From NCBI RefSeq assembly GCF_016901815.1, contig NZ_JACSNR010000006.1, positions 62,001 through 126,000 on the forward strand: a stretch of DNA of 64,000 nt. The letters are read 5' to 3'. Of the stretch, positions 1 to 8,797 are shown piece by piece (position 1 is the first letter of the stretch; the number at the start of each line of letters is the position of its first letter). The position numbers and the translations under genes are program-made. The notes beneath the pieces were generated by a model. That model searched no databases. It worked only from the letters and a program-made list of their open reading frames with translations, and had not been told where the DNA came from. Source of the stretch: Hydrogenoanaerobacterium saccharovorans (GTDB lineage: Bacteria; Bacillota; Clostridia; Oscillospirales; Ruminococcaceae).

Positions 1-28
1 CTTTCTCTCGAGACCATGCCATTTCTGT

Positions 29-1621
29 TCAGTCTCCTAAAATATCATACCACATCTGGCTGCACCACTCCTGTACCGCCTGAAATAATCGGGATTTATG
101 TATATCGGTGTTGATGCTCGGCTCTATCCGGCAGACGGTATAATCCTGAATCTCCAGCACAGCCCGGCATGTCCCACACTTCCAGATCCCAACATAGGTA
201 TAGCCATAATCCATATTCTGAAACAGCCTCAGACACTCAACGCCATCCCGCTCGGCCTTGCTGAATTCCCAGGCAGTCATCATCGAAGCGAAGAGGTACT
301 CTCCGACCAACTCCGGTGCAAAGAACTGCCCGGCGTGCATTTCAGGAATCCGGCGCTGTAAAATCAAAGGACTGGCCCTCCATGCTCCCCTCTGTCCCTG
401 GATCATCTTCCGGTACATAGCTGGCTCCATGGCAGAGAGCTCTACCATACACTCCAGGGAGGACAGATCTGTCAGTTGATGATAAATCCATTCACTGTCA
501 TACTGCGTTTTTAACTGCCTTAATACCTCCCAGATCCGCCCGTAAAAATGCAGATAATACAGTACCCAGATCGACAGTGGTGATTTCATCAGCATATAGA
601 GATAGTTGGAATCCTCAAACAGCCGTTCCAGTTGTTCTATTTCCCCGAGGAAAAGCAGAAATTCCGGACGGCTCTGGAGAAGCTGGTTGATCGGCTGGTA
701 ACCTGACACTTCCAGGGTTTGAATAATTCCAGGCAGTTTCTCCTTCCGATGCATTCCTCCAGAAACTGTTGGCAGATCGAGGCCCTCCATGACGATGTCT
801 GAAAGCGGCTGCAAAAGGGTTTGTACTGTCAGATAAAACGACCGGCTGTATCCGATATACCGGGTCAGATATAAAATCTGTTCCAGATGCAGTTCCGCAT
901 CCTGAAACGGGATCGCTCCCGGGTAATACTTCCGGAACATCTTCCGGAACTTCTGGAGAAATGGATTTCTGAAAAAGACTGACAGAAGCGGATCTTTCTG
1001 ATACCAGCACTCCCATCTGATAAGCTGCCGTTCCCACAGAATCCTGTCCGCTTCCTGCAGAACCAGGCGAATGGAACCATTCTCCATATCCAGGATTGCC
1101 CGTTCTTCCACCTCAGTTTCATGCTCTGACAGACAAGGCCATGCTGACGGGCAGCCTTCCCCCTTCCGCAGCTTGCCGGAAACAGTAATACAGCCTGGTT
1201 TTCCTTTCAGCTTCACAAGCTGAATATCATCGCTTCTCGCACCATCCAGACCGCACACCGGACAAATCAGAATCTTCTTGCCTGTCAATGGCAGATTCAA
1301 CTGTAAAACCGGTTTGTCGGCCTGGGGAAACCGAATCCACTGCCGGATCAGATCATCCGAAAGGCCTGGCGGCGATTTCTGCCCTTTTGTCGGAAAATAC
1401 CGGATATAGGCCGGAATTCGTGCCCCGCAGCATGGGCAGACATAAAAATGCCGGCGCAGCAAAATCTGATCTCCAGCCCGTTCTGCAGAGGTGCAGCAGA
1501 GTTTATACTGCGTCTGCAGCAGCTTCTCTGCCCGCTGCGGACCAAGCCCCAGTACACGCTCCTTCAGAATGAACCCCTGATGCAAAAAACACTGCTCCTG
1601 CTGTTCTGTCTGATTCTCCAT
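29..1621 (-). CDS. conserved hypothetical protein with CxxC zinc-ribbon motifs
   Basis: The protein has 530 residues and I do not recognise the family. Three CxxC motifs suggest structural zinc: C62-x-x-C65 in CPCCGAR, C120-x-x-C123 in CPVCG, and a late CGTC near residue 480. The middle is rich in aromatic and basic residues and has no signal peptide or clear membrane segment, so it is probably cytoplasmic. I chose the ATG at 1621 because a doubled GGAGGAAAGGAGGAG ribosome-binding site lies just upstream; the open frame runs 47 codons further but without such a signal. It is divergent from the PD-(D/E)XK gene at 1756. A role with nucleic acid is only a guess from the zinc ribbons and this neighbour. 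Confidence 0.75.
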   Translation of the reverse strand: MENQTEQQEQCFLHQGFILKERVLGLGPQRAEKLLQTQYKLCCTSAERAGDQILLRRHFYVCPCCGARIPAYIRYFPTKGQKSPPGLSDDLIRQWIRFPQADKPVLQLNLPLTGKKILICPVCGLDGARSDDIQLVKLKGKPGCITVSGKLRKGEGCPSAWPCLSEHETEVEERAILDMENGSIRLVLQEADRILWERQLIRWECWYQKDPLLSVFFRNPFLQKFRKMFRKYYPGAIPFQDAELHLEQILYLTRYIGYSRSFYLTVQTLLQPLSDIVMEGLDLPTVSGGMHRKEKLPGIIQTLEVSGYQPINQLLQSRPEFLLFLGEIEQLERLFEDSNYLYMLMKSPLSIWVLYYLHFYGRIWEVLRQLKTQYDSEWIYHQLTDLSSLECMVELSAMEPAMYRKMIQGQRGAWRASPLILQRRIPEMHAGQFFAPELVGEYLFASMMTAWEFSKAERDGVECLRLFQNMDYGYTYVGIWKCGTCRAVLEIQDYTVCRIEPSINTDIHKSRLFQAVQEWCSQMWYDILGD

Positions 1622-1696
1622 CTTTCGCTCTCCTCCTTTCCTCCTCAGTATAGAAAAATCAACGGGACAAAAATGTCTCATTTCCCACTGCCGCAC

Positions 1697-1725
1697 TTGT
1701 ACCGCACAATCCAGACTGTTACAAT
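1697..1725 (+). promoter_or_regulatory. sigma-A-type promoter for the PD-(D/E)XK gene
   Basis: TTGTAC (1697-1702) and TACAAT (1720-1725) are separated by 17 bases, and the gene start follows at 1756 behind a TAAGGAGG ribosome-binding site. It lies in the 134-base gap between two divergent genes. Confidence 0.55.
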
Positions 1726-1755
1726 GAATATATTCCAACGATAAGGAGGATTCCC

Positions 1756-2886
1756 ATGGCACAGAGAGACCTCACCCATCTTTCCGCATTTTTGGATCAG
1801 CTCAGGCCACTGATTCCAGAGCCTGCTGCTGCGCAGTTCAATCTCCTGAATATTCTTCAGGTAAGCTCCCGGGAGGTGCCAATCTGCCGGCTGCTGGCAG
1901 CTCTGATGGAACCAAACGGGGCCCATGGGCTGGGAGTTTTCCCGATGCAGCAGTTTCTGACCGATATTCTGGGGCAAAGCTGCCCTCCGGAAGATTTTGA
2001 TTACGCCTATCTCGAATTGGAGGACCATACAGATGCAAACCGGCGGGTGGACATCGCCCTCTATACCAGGGGCGGAAAGCAGGTCTTTCCCATTGAGGTG
2101 AAAATCTGGGCCGAAGACCAGGATCAGCAGCTCTGTGACTACTATCACTACTATGAACACCTGGGGCATGCGCTTCCTGCCGGAATCTGCTATCTGACGC
2201 CATACGGCACCTGCCCTTCACAAAAGAGCATTGGCGATCTGCGACCGGATCAGATCCGGCAGATCAGCTTCCAGCGAGATATTACGCGATGGCTGAATGC
2301 CATCATTCAGAAAGCAGATGAACAGCAGAACTTTCGCACTGCCGACACAGCCCGGCAGTTTCAGGAGGTAATCCGTTCTATGACCGACACCAATACCGAA
2401 AGAATCACAGACACCCTGTTCCCGGAGAGCAATCCAATGGAAAACATCAGCATCCTGAACTACCTGTATCAGAACCGGGATTCTATCCTGCGCAGTTTCC
2501 AGCTTCGCTATCTTCAGATGGCCCTGTACCCATTGCCTGAGGGAATTGAAGTCCGGGTTTTGAATGGCGCTGAAGATCCTAACCGGATCATGGATGTGCT
2601 GCGTGACGGAGAGATCATTGCGGGAATCTATATTGAAACCAATCTCTATCTCCAGGTCGAGGACTCCTATGCGATCCTGGATGCAGATTCCAGCAATAAT
2701 CCGTCACGCTGGCGGTACCTGTACCGCCGCTCCTCCCAATCGCCCATCTGCCTGAAACGCCCCTGGGCCAACACTCCGCCTCTGTCCGATCAGGGTGATG
2801 ACCGGATCTGCAATCTGAAAGCACTCTGTGACGCCATTGTCCCCATAGAGCTCTTCTGCTCTCCGGCGGCAAATGATAAGCAGTAA
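1756..2886 (+). CDS. PD-(D/E)XK nuclease-superfamily protein (PDDEXK_4-like)
   Basis: The protein has 376 residues. The N-terminal part reads like the PDDEXK_4 family: NILQVSSREVPICRLLAALMEP followed by NGAHGLG. The nuclease core is visible as D99 in RRVDIAL and E114-x-K116 in FPIEVKIW, followed by a glutamine-rich QDQQLCDYY stretch that matches the QxxxY helix of this fold. All acidic and lysine core residues are present, so activity is plausible. The family is common near defence or mobile genes and often has no assigned substrate. The start is fixed by AAGGAGG seven bases before the ATG. It ends before a strong bidirectional terminator. Confidence 0.8.
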   Translation: MAQRDLTHLSAFLDQLRPLIPEPAAAQFNLLNILQVSSREVPICRLLAALMEPNGAHGLGVFPMQQFLTDILGQSCPPEDFDYAYLELEDHTDANRRVDIALYTRGGKQVFPIEVKIWAEDQDQQLCDYYHYYEHLGHALPAGICYLTPYGTCPSQKSIGDLRPDQIRQISFQRDITRWLNAIIQKADEQQNFRTADTARQFQEVIRSMTDTNTERITDTLFPESNPMENISILNYLYQNRDSILRSFQLRYLQMALYPLPEGIEVRVLNGAEDPNRIMDVLRDGEIIAGIYIETNLYLQVEDSYAILDADSSNNPSRWRYLYRRSSQSPICLKRPWANTPPLSDQGDDRICNLKALCDAIVPIELFCSPAANDKQ

Positions 2887-3000
2887 AAACTGCCCCATCT
2901 CCGGGCCATACACTGCAGGCCGGCAAAAACAGTGATTGCTTTCTCAGCCGGACTGTAAAAGCCCGTGTCCCCACAGACAGACGAATTTTTCCCATAAAAA

Positions 3001-3035
3001 CAGACGCCGTCAGCGATAAGTGCTGACGGCGTCTG
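3001..3035. terminator. bidirectional intrinsic terminator
   Basis: Perfect 14-bp stem (CAGACGCCGTCAGC and its complement) with a 7-base loop, with an A run on the left and CCGTTTTAT on the right. It sits between convergent genes. The rest of the 306-base gap 2887-3192 shows nothing else I can support. Confidence 0.75.
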
Positions 3036-3192
3036 CCGTTTTATATGAAGATATTCACTCCATTGATTCCTGTGCTCTCCGGCTCATTGATACCGGGGAC
3101 AGCCTTCTCCATTCCTTGATCCGCCGGATCTGGAGTTTCCGATAAAATTCGCAAAGCCAGGAAATATCGTGCTGTACAGACCCAGGGTTAAA

Positions 3193-3930
3193 TTACTTGA
3201 CATCCTGACGCCTCAAGAGTCTGAACCCAATGAAAACAGACACAACAAAGTATCCGCACAATACAATGAAGCACGGCAGGAACGATGACAAATCATTCGA
3301 TGCTTCATAAACAGACGGCATATATGTGGAAATTTTGAGAAAGTCAAGGCTGATATGAATCTTCAAAAAGCTCAGAACCATTTCCACAATCTGCGGGATA
3401 TTGGGAATCACAAGGCCCAAAATAACGCCTGTAATTGCATTCCTGGTGAAAATCGCCATTGTAACCGCAAAGCTGATGTATGCCATTACAAAGAGGATGC
3501 GTGCTGCTGCGGAAAGCGCATAGTAACCAGGATAAAGGACTGTCCCCATGCCGAATCTGCTGCTTGCAATACCTCCCATAACGATACTGCTGATCAGCAT
3601 TTCCAGCAAATATGCAGCAGATATTACGAAAACAATCGAGAGATAGTACTGCTCCTTCGGGATACCCCGTCCTATGATATTCTTCATCACGCCGGAGCGA
3701 TAGGCTTCAGCAATCATATTGGTTGTAAGCAGCATAAAGGCATAGAGAACGATATCTCCACCCATGAATGTGCTAAACAGACTTTCTGTCCCCGGAACAA
3801 CGCCTGTTTCAGGCCCCGGGGAAAGGAATCGGATCGACATAAACAGAAAAGCCAGGCTGAAAGCAAGACATCCAAAAAAGAAATTGTCTTTTTTCAGCTG
3901 ATAAATATGTCCGCGGATTAGATTTTTCAT
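3193..3930 (-). CDS. ABC-2 type transporter permease
   Basis: The protein has 245 residues and about six hydrophobic segments (roughly residues 17-37, 58-75, 105-125, 145-165, 170-185 and 215-240), the size and layout of BcrB/lantibiotic-immunity permeases. Its start overlaps the stop of the ATPase gene by an ATGA, which indicates translational coupling. Together the two would make a two-subunit ABC exporter of the bacitracin/lantibiotic self-protection kind; the substrate cannot be read from the sequence. Confidence 0.8.
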   Translation of the reverse strand: MKNLIRGHIYQLKKDNFFFGCLAFSLAFLFMSIRFLSPGPETGVVPGTESLFSTFMGGDIVLYAFMLLTTNMIAEAYRSGVMKNIIGRGIPKEQYYLSIVFVISAAYLLEMLISSIVMGGIASSRFGMGTVLYPGYYALSAAARILFVMAYISFAVTMAIFTRNAITGVILGLVIPNIPQIVEMVLSFLKIHISLDFLKISTYMPSVYEASNDLSSFLPCFIVLCGYFVVSVFIGFRLLRRQDVK

Positions 3931-4838
3931 ACTGCCTGCCCCCCCGAGAGTTTTTCTACAAAGAATTTCTCAATATCGCCATCGTTGGCTCCCAAACCAC
4001 ATACACGCACTTTGTTTTCAACCAGGAATTGATTGAGATCCGCCGGGTTGATTTTCTCATGCAAACGCAGGCTCTGATTGGAAAGAATCTCGCAGGGAAC
4101 ATCCGGATAACGCGCTGCAATGAGTGTTTTTGCCTCCTGCAGGTATTCCGGCTCAACCATAACATGGACACCGCTGCTGCACACGCTTTCCAAAGTTTCT
4201 TTGCTGAACTCGTCAATCAGATGTCCGCCGTCGATAATGGCATAATCCGTTGCCAGCTTATACAGCTCACTCAGGATATGGCTGGCAATCATGATTGTGG
4301 TGCCATTTTCACGATTCAGCGTCTCCAGCATCCTGCGCATCTCATATACGCCTTCCGGATCAAGGCCATTGATCGGCTCATCAAGAATGAGAAGATCCGG
4401 ATTTCCCAACAGCGAAATGGCAATGCCCAATCTCTGCTTCATTCCCAGAGAGAACTGATACGCTTTCTTTTTCCCAGCGTTCTGCAGTCCAACCATTTCC
4501 AGTATTTTCTGATGATCCTGGGATTTAAGACCAAACAGCAGCGAAAAATAGCGCAAATTTTCTAACGCTGTCATGTGCTCATAGATGCCTGGTTTTTCAA
4601 TCAGCATTCCCATGTGACTGCGCACCGTGTTGTCATTTGTCTTTCCCAGCAGTGTATAGCTGCCTTCGCTTTGCTGTGCCAGACCGCAGACAATACGCAT
4701 CAGTGTGGTTTTTCCCGCTCCGTTTTTTCCCACCAGACCATAGATCGACTTCTTCGGCACATGAATGCTCACATGATCCAGAACTGTTTTTTCTCCATAA
4801 ACTTTCGATAGGTTATCGGTCTGCAAAATATATTCCAT
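3927..4838 (-). CDS. ABC transporter ATP-binding protein (BcrA-like)
   Basis: The protein has 303 residues and a single nucleotide-binding domain. Walker A is GKNGAGKTTLM near residue 37, the signature is degenerate but clear (FSLGMKQRLGIA), and Walker B is LLILDEPINGLDPEG. The C-terminal extension of about 90 residues is usual for BcrA-like proteins. The ATG at 4838 follows GGTGGAG; the open frame extends 11 codons upstream without a better site. It is first in a two-gene operon with the permease. Upstream on this strand a TTGACA lies near 4918, but I find no convincing -10 at 17 bases. Confidence 0.85.
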   Translation of the reverse strand: MEYILQTDNLSKVYGEKTVLDHVSIHVPKKSIYGLVGKNGAGKTTLMRIVCGLAQQSEGSYTLLGKTNDNTVRSHMGMLIEKPGIYEHMTALENLRYFSLLFGLKSQDHQKILEMVGLQNAGKKKAYQFSLGMKQRLGIAISLLGNPDLLILDEPINGLDPEGVYEMRRMLETLNRENGTTIMIASHILSELYKLATDYAIIDGGHLIDEFSKETLESVCSSGVHVMVEPEYLQEAKTLIAARYPDVPCEILSNQSLRLHEKINPADLNQFLVENKVRVCGLGANDGDIEKFFVEKLSGGQAV

Positions 4839-5185
4839 ACCATCTCCACCTTTTCTTGGATTTTTGTACAAAAAGCACTAATTGTTTAATATCAGTAAAA
4901 TTTATCAGCCTTCCCTATATGTCAATAAGCTATGAATTTTTGGTTAATATCCCAAAAATTGTAACAAAATTGGGAAACTGTTTCCATTATCACTTCCGGG
5001 AAGGATCTTCCTCGTCCTCTATGCCGCAAAAACAGGTGCGGAGAACCGCTTCCTGCGTACATTCAAAGAAGCCAATTCTGTCATCTGGCACTAGAAAAGT
5101 CAGTCAATCCGGATAAAACCGGACGGCTATACCCCAAAGACAAGGGTTTCAAGAAATCTCACCCGAACGAAGGGACAGCAGAGCC

Positions 5186-5214
5186 TTGAACTTTGTCGGG
5201 CCGGATGTTAGAAT
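5186..5214 (+). promoter_or_regulatory. sigma-A promoter of the amidohydrolase gene
   Basis: TTGAAC (5186-5191) and TAGAAT (5209-5214) are 17 bases apart. The gene starts at 5254 behind AAAGGAGGAG. The remainder of the 415-base gap 4839-5253 is AT-rich near the ABC operon and contains no open frame with coding character that I can support. Confidence 0.6.
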
Positions 5215-5253
5215 AAAGCCAAAAAAAGCCCCCGAATAAAGGAGGAGACAGCC

Positions 5254-6669
5254 ATGTATGACATTCTGCTTACCGATGCCATGGTGATCCCTGTGGACCC
5301 GGAGCATCACATCTGGGAGAAGGGCTATATTGCCATCACCGGAGACCGGATTGCGGCTCTGGGACCGATGGAGGAACTGGGCGGCGAACTGCCCCAGGCC
5401 CGGCAGCACATCTCACTGAAGGGGCTTGTTCTGCTTCCGGGACTGGTGGATGGTCACGGTCACGCGGGACACTGCCTGATCAAAACCCTGGGCGAACACC
5501 GGGAGGACTGGGAGGATATGGCCCAGGAAATCTACTACTGCTGTACCGATGAGGAATTCTGGTATGCGGAAGGTGCACTGGCAGCGGCAGAGCGGCTCAA
5601 GTTCGGCACCACCACAGCGGTGAGCATGCTGGGCAGCACACCGCGCATTGACCGTCCTGAGCCGGTGGGTGCCAATCTGGAGGGTTCTGCTTCGGTAGGA
5701 ATTCGGCAGCTGACCGGCATCGGCAGCGCCTATGGAGCCTTCCCCAAGCGGGCCCGGGTATGGGAGGCAGACGGCAGTTTCCGGGAGTATGAAGTCACCC
5801 CCGAAATGGCCTGGAAAACCACCGAGGAAACCCTCCGCCGCTACAACGGACGGCATCCGCGGCAGATCTTTATTGTAGCGCCGGGACGGATGGGACTGCG
5901 CCCGGATGAGAGCCGGGAGATGAACATCCGGCACAACCGGGAGATGGACCGTCTGACCCGGGAATATGATGTACCGCTGCACACCCATGCCTATGGCGGT
6001 GATGTACAGTTCCTGTATGACACCACCCCGGAGGTACTGACTCCCCGGCTTTCGCTGGTACACAGCACCGGATACAGTGACCGGGAGCTGGAGATTCTGG
6101 CGGAAACCGGCGCCTATGTATTCCACGGCCCCACCACCCACAGCAACATCACCGGACACTGCCGGGTAATGGAGATGCTGGAGCAGGGGGTCAATCTGGC
6201 GGTTGTCACCGACGGCACTGCCTCAGACCGCAGCTATGACCTCTGGCGGGATATGAAGAACATCCAGCTGCTGCAGCGGTACCGATACAAGGACGGCAGT
6301 CTGCTGCCCTGCGGACGGGTGCTGGAGCTCTGCACCATCGAACCGGCCCGGGCATTGGGAATGGATCATCTCATCGGTTCGCTGGAGCCGGGCAAGAAGG
6401 CAGACATCATTGCGGTTGATGTAATGCAGCCGCATCTGGCGCCCTTTGGCGTAATGCCGGTGCAGCGTCTGGTCTACCATGCCATGGGTCAGGATGTGGA
6501 CTGGGTGATGGTGGATGGCCAGGTGATGATGGAGCATCGCCGCCTGACCCAGGTATCGGAACAGGCTGTGCTGGAACGGGCAGCAGCAGCCTTTGATACT
6601 ATGATGCGCCGTCTGAACCGGCGGGACATTCTGGAAAATGAACATCTGTATGACCTGCGCCAGGGATAA
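5254..6669 (+). CDS. amidohydrolase, ATZ/TRZ (chlorohydrolase/deaminase) subgroup
   Basis: The protein has 471 residues, the usual length for SsnA/TRZ-type metal-dependent hydrolases. The metal site shows H68-x-H70 in LVDGHGHAGH, a histidine in PLHTHAYGG, a histidine in LVHSTGY, and the aspartate in VVTDGTASDR; the closing composite beta domain ends with PGKKADIIAVD. Members deaminate or dechlorinate purines, pyrimidines, triazines or adenosine-like compounds; the true substrate is not readable here. It is a single-gene unit with its own promoter and a strong terminator. The start follows AAAGGAGGAGACAGCC. Confidence 0.85.
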   Translation: MYDILLTDAMVIPVDPEHHIWEKGYIAITGDRIAALGPMEELGGELPQARQHISLKGLVLLPGLVDGHGHAGHCLIKTLGEHREDWEDMAQEIYYCCTDEEFWYAEGALAAAERLKFGTTTAVSMLGSTPRIDRPEPVGANLEGSASVGIRQLTGIGSAYGAFPKRARVWEADGSFREYEVTPEMAWKTTEETLRRYNGRHPRQIFIVAPGRMGLRPDESREMNIRHNREMDRLTREYDVPLHTHAYGGDVQFLYDTTPEVLTPRLSLVHSTGYSDRELEILAETGAYVFHGPTTHSNITGHCRVMEMLEQGVNLAVVTDGTASDRSYDLWRDMKNIQLLQRYRYKDGSLLPCGRVLELCTIEPARALGMDHLIGSLEPGKKADIIAVDVMQPHLAPFGVMPVQRLVYHAMGQDVDWVMVDGQVMMEHRRLTQVSEQAVLERAAAAFDTMMRRLNRRDILENEHLYDLRQG

Positions 6670-6686
6670 ATCCCTCTGGTGAGCAG

Positions 6687-6728
6687 AAAAACCGTCCCCT
6701 GCCGGAATTCCGGTAAGGGACGGTTTTT
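6687..6728. terminator. bidirectional terminator
   Basis: AAAAACCGTCCC pairs with GGGACGGTTTTT around an inner CCGGAATTCCGG. It serves the amidohydrolase (+) and the converging ABC permease (-). Confidence 0.85.
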
Positions 6729-6760
6729 CTATTGCAGGCGGGCAGCTGCTGCTCTGCTTT

Positions 6761-7837
6761 TCACACAATCTGGTGTCTGGCAAATATACGGCGGGAGAAC
6801 ACTGCGCCTACCCCCAGGAAGAACAGCGCTGCCGGGACTGCCCACACCGCATAGAGCAGGCCATTCCCCATCTGCTCCACCGACAGGAGCGCAACCGCCA
6901 GAACATGGTACAGCGGCAGAAGCCCCACCAACCGGAACAGCGGACTGGCTTCTGTGATCGGCACCAAGGCGGGGAAAAGAAAAACTGCCATGGACACAAC
7001 AAAGGCGACAGCCTGGTTTTTGCTCATGGCAGAAACCAGCAGCGTTGCCCCGACTGTGCTGAGAGTGCAGGTGAACGCCAGCAGCACCTGATAGCTCACA
7101 AGTGCCCCGCAGGTGATATTGAATGGAATAAACCCCTCCACATAATCGATGGAGGCAAACAGAATGCTGCAGTCCAGCCCCTCTGTGCCATAGAAGAGAA
7201 GCGCCAGAATGAGGTTCAGCGCCACAGTCAGCGCTGTGGCGAAAATGGCGGCAAAAACCCCGGCAGTTACCTTGGCGGCGGTGCATCTGGTTCTGCCATA
7301 GCGGCTTGTCAGTATAATATTGTCGACTCCCTCATACTCGCCTGAAAAGACCGGAGCGGTCATTACAATGACTGCAAGTGCCAGTGCCACAAAGCTTCTC
7401 GCCATATTCTGGCTGGTGGAAAGCCAGCCATCCACATAGCCGATCCGGATCTCTTCATCGCCGAATACATCGGAAACGGTTTGTCCGTTCCAGCTGCCGT
7501 CCTGGTTGGCAAAGCGGGCAAAAGCAGCCGACTGCGTGGCATTCTGGTACAGATAGACCGCATTCATTCCATGCAGATCCGAGGCCGGTGCAAAATCGGA
7601 CATCATCTTCCGCACCGTTTCATCGGTCAGTACCCCCTCATACCTTGCCGCAGCTGCTTTGTCGATTTCCACCGCCGCTTTCCCGGAGCCCTGACCGATA
7701 TAGGGATCATAGGCGTACTTGTTCCGGTATGTGGTAATGGAGAGCAGGGCAGTAAACAGCAGCACTCCGATCAGGGCGATTTGAGCCAGCCGCCTTGAAA
7801 AGATCTTCCGCAGTTCGAAGTAAATCAGCCTTTTCAT
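6761..7837 (-). CDS. ABC-2 type transporter permease
   Basis: The protein has 358 residues. One membrane segment lies at residues 17-37, followed by an extracytoplasmic stretch of about 110 residues and then five more hydrophobic segments to the C terminus, the layout of ABC-2 family permeases with a large first loop. Its ATG overlaps the stop of the ATPase gene by four bases. It is the last gene of a module running two-component system, ATPase, permease, so it is probably an exporter or stress-sensing pump induced through that system. Confidence 0.8.
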   Translation of the reverse strand: MKRLIYFELRKIFSRRLAQIALIGVLLFTALLSITTYRNKYAYDPYIGQGSGKAAVEIDKAAAARYEGVLTDETVRKMMSDFAPASDLHGMNAVYLYQNATQSAAFARFANQDGSWNGQTVSDVFGDEEIRIGYVDGWLSTSQNMARSFVALALAVIVMTAPVFSGEYEGVDNIILTSRYGRTRCTAAKVTAGVFAAIFATALTVALNLILALLFYGTEGLDCSILFASIDYVEGFIPFNITCGALVSYQVLLAFTCTLSTVGATLLVSAMSKNQAVAFVVSMAVFLFPALVPITEASPLFRLVGLLPLYHVLAVALLSVEQMGNGLLYAVWAVPAALFFLGVGAVFSRRIFARHQIV

Positions 7838-8709
7838 TTTTCATAGCCCCCTTTGAAATAGTACAGATACAGATCCTCCAGGGTTGGCTGCACCCGGACC
7901 GCATTCTCCATCGGCGGACGGTCAGCGATGATGCGCAGGACAGTCTGATTTTCGCTGATGTTCCGCAGATTGCTTGTGTTATAAGCTGCCGCGTAACGCT
8001 CCGCAGAGGCCGCCGGAACCGTGCATTCCCACACCTGACCCTCTATTTCCGATGTGATCTCCTGAGGATTGCCAAAGTGAATCACCCGCCCGGATTTCAT
8101 CATCACAATTTCCTCCGCGATAAACTCCACATCCGAAACAATGTGCGTTGACAGGATCACAATGCGGTCTTTGGAAAAGGCGCTGATCAGATTGCGGAAC
8201 CGGACCCGCTCTTTGGGATCGAGCCCCGCTGTCGGCTCGTCCAGGATCAGAATATGCGGGTCATTGAGCATGGCCTGGGCAATCCCCAGACGCTGCTTCA
8301 TGCCTCCGGAAAAGGTTCTGATCCTGCGTCTGCCCTCCTTTGACAGCCCCACCGCTTCCAGCAGCTCCCGGGACTTCGTTTGGGCTGTGCTCTCCCCGAG
8401 ACCTTTCAACGCCGAGATATAGAGCAGGAAATCCAGCGCCGAAAACTCCGGATAATACCCGAACTGCTGGGGCAGATACCCCAGACAGTCCCGATAGGCT
8501 TCGCCCAATCCCGCTATCTCCTTGCCGTCAAGAAGGATTTGCCCTGAAGTGGGTTCCTGAATATCGCAGAGCAGTCGCATCAGCGTCGTTTTCCCTGCGC
8601 CATTCGCCCCCAGCAGCCCATATACGCCATTTGTCAGGGTGAGGTCGAGATGATCCACAGCGGTTTTGGAGCCGAATTTCTTGGTCAGTCCGATTGTCTT
8701 GAGTTCCAT
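7834..8709 (-). CDS. ABC transporter ATP-binding protein
   Basis: The protein has 291 residues. Walker A is GANGAGKTTLMRLLCD, the Q-loop is in YLPQQFGYYP, the signature is FSGGMKQRLGIAQAM, and Walker B is ILILDEPTAGLDPKE. This is the ABC-2 exporter class. The start at 8709 follows GAAAGGGGC at good spacing; a longer frame to 8754 runs into the upstream hairpin and is unlikely. It is coupled to the permease and lies downstream of the histidine kinase, separated by a hairpin that may reduce readthrough. Confidence 0.88.
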   Translation of the reverse strand: MELKTIGLTKKFGSKTAVDHLDLTLTNGVYGLLGANGAGKTTLMRLLCDIQEPTSGQILLDGKEIAGLGEAYRDCLGYLPQQFGYYPEFSALDFLLYISALKGLGESTAQTKSRELLEAVGLSKEGRRRIRTFSGGMKQRLGIAQAMLNDPHILILDEPTAGLDPKERVRFRNLISAFSKDRIVILSTHIVSDVEFIAEEIVMMKSGRVIHFGNPQEITSEIEGQVWECTVPAASAERYAAAYNTSNLRNISENQTVLRIIADRPPMENAVRVQPTLEDLYLYYFKGGYEK

Positions 8710-8746
8710 AAATAAGCCCCTTTCTTCACAGGGAGCAATAAAAATA

Positions 8747-8770
8747 CTCCCCATGTGGTTTCATGGAGAG
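8747..8770 (-). terminator. hairpin between kinase gene and ABC operon, possible attenuating terminator
   Basis: On the minus strand CTCTCCATG pairs with CATGGGGAG (eight of nine pairs, 6-base loop) and is followed by TATTTTTATT. It lies immediately after the histidine kinase and before the ABC genes. Confidence 0.5.
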
Positions 8771-8797
8771 TATAGCGGGAGAATCTCTACTTTTTAT

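Noticed and set aside
4839-5185. Possible small gene between the first ABC operon and the amidohydrolase
   Set aside because: Open frames here have no ribosome-binding site and AT-rich, low-quality translations; no protein is supported.
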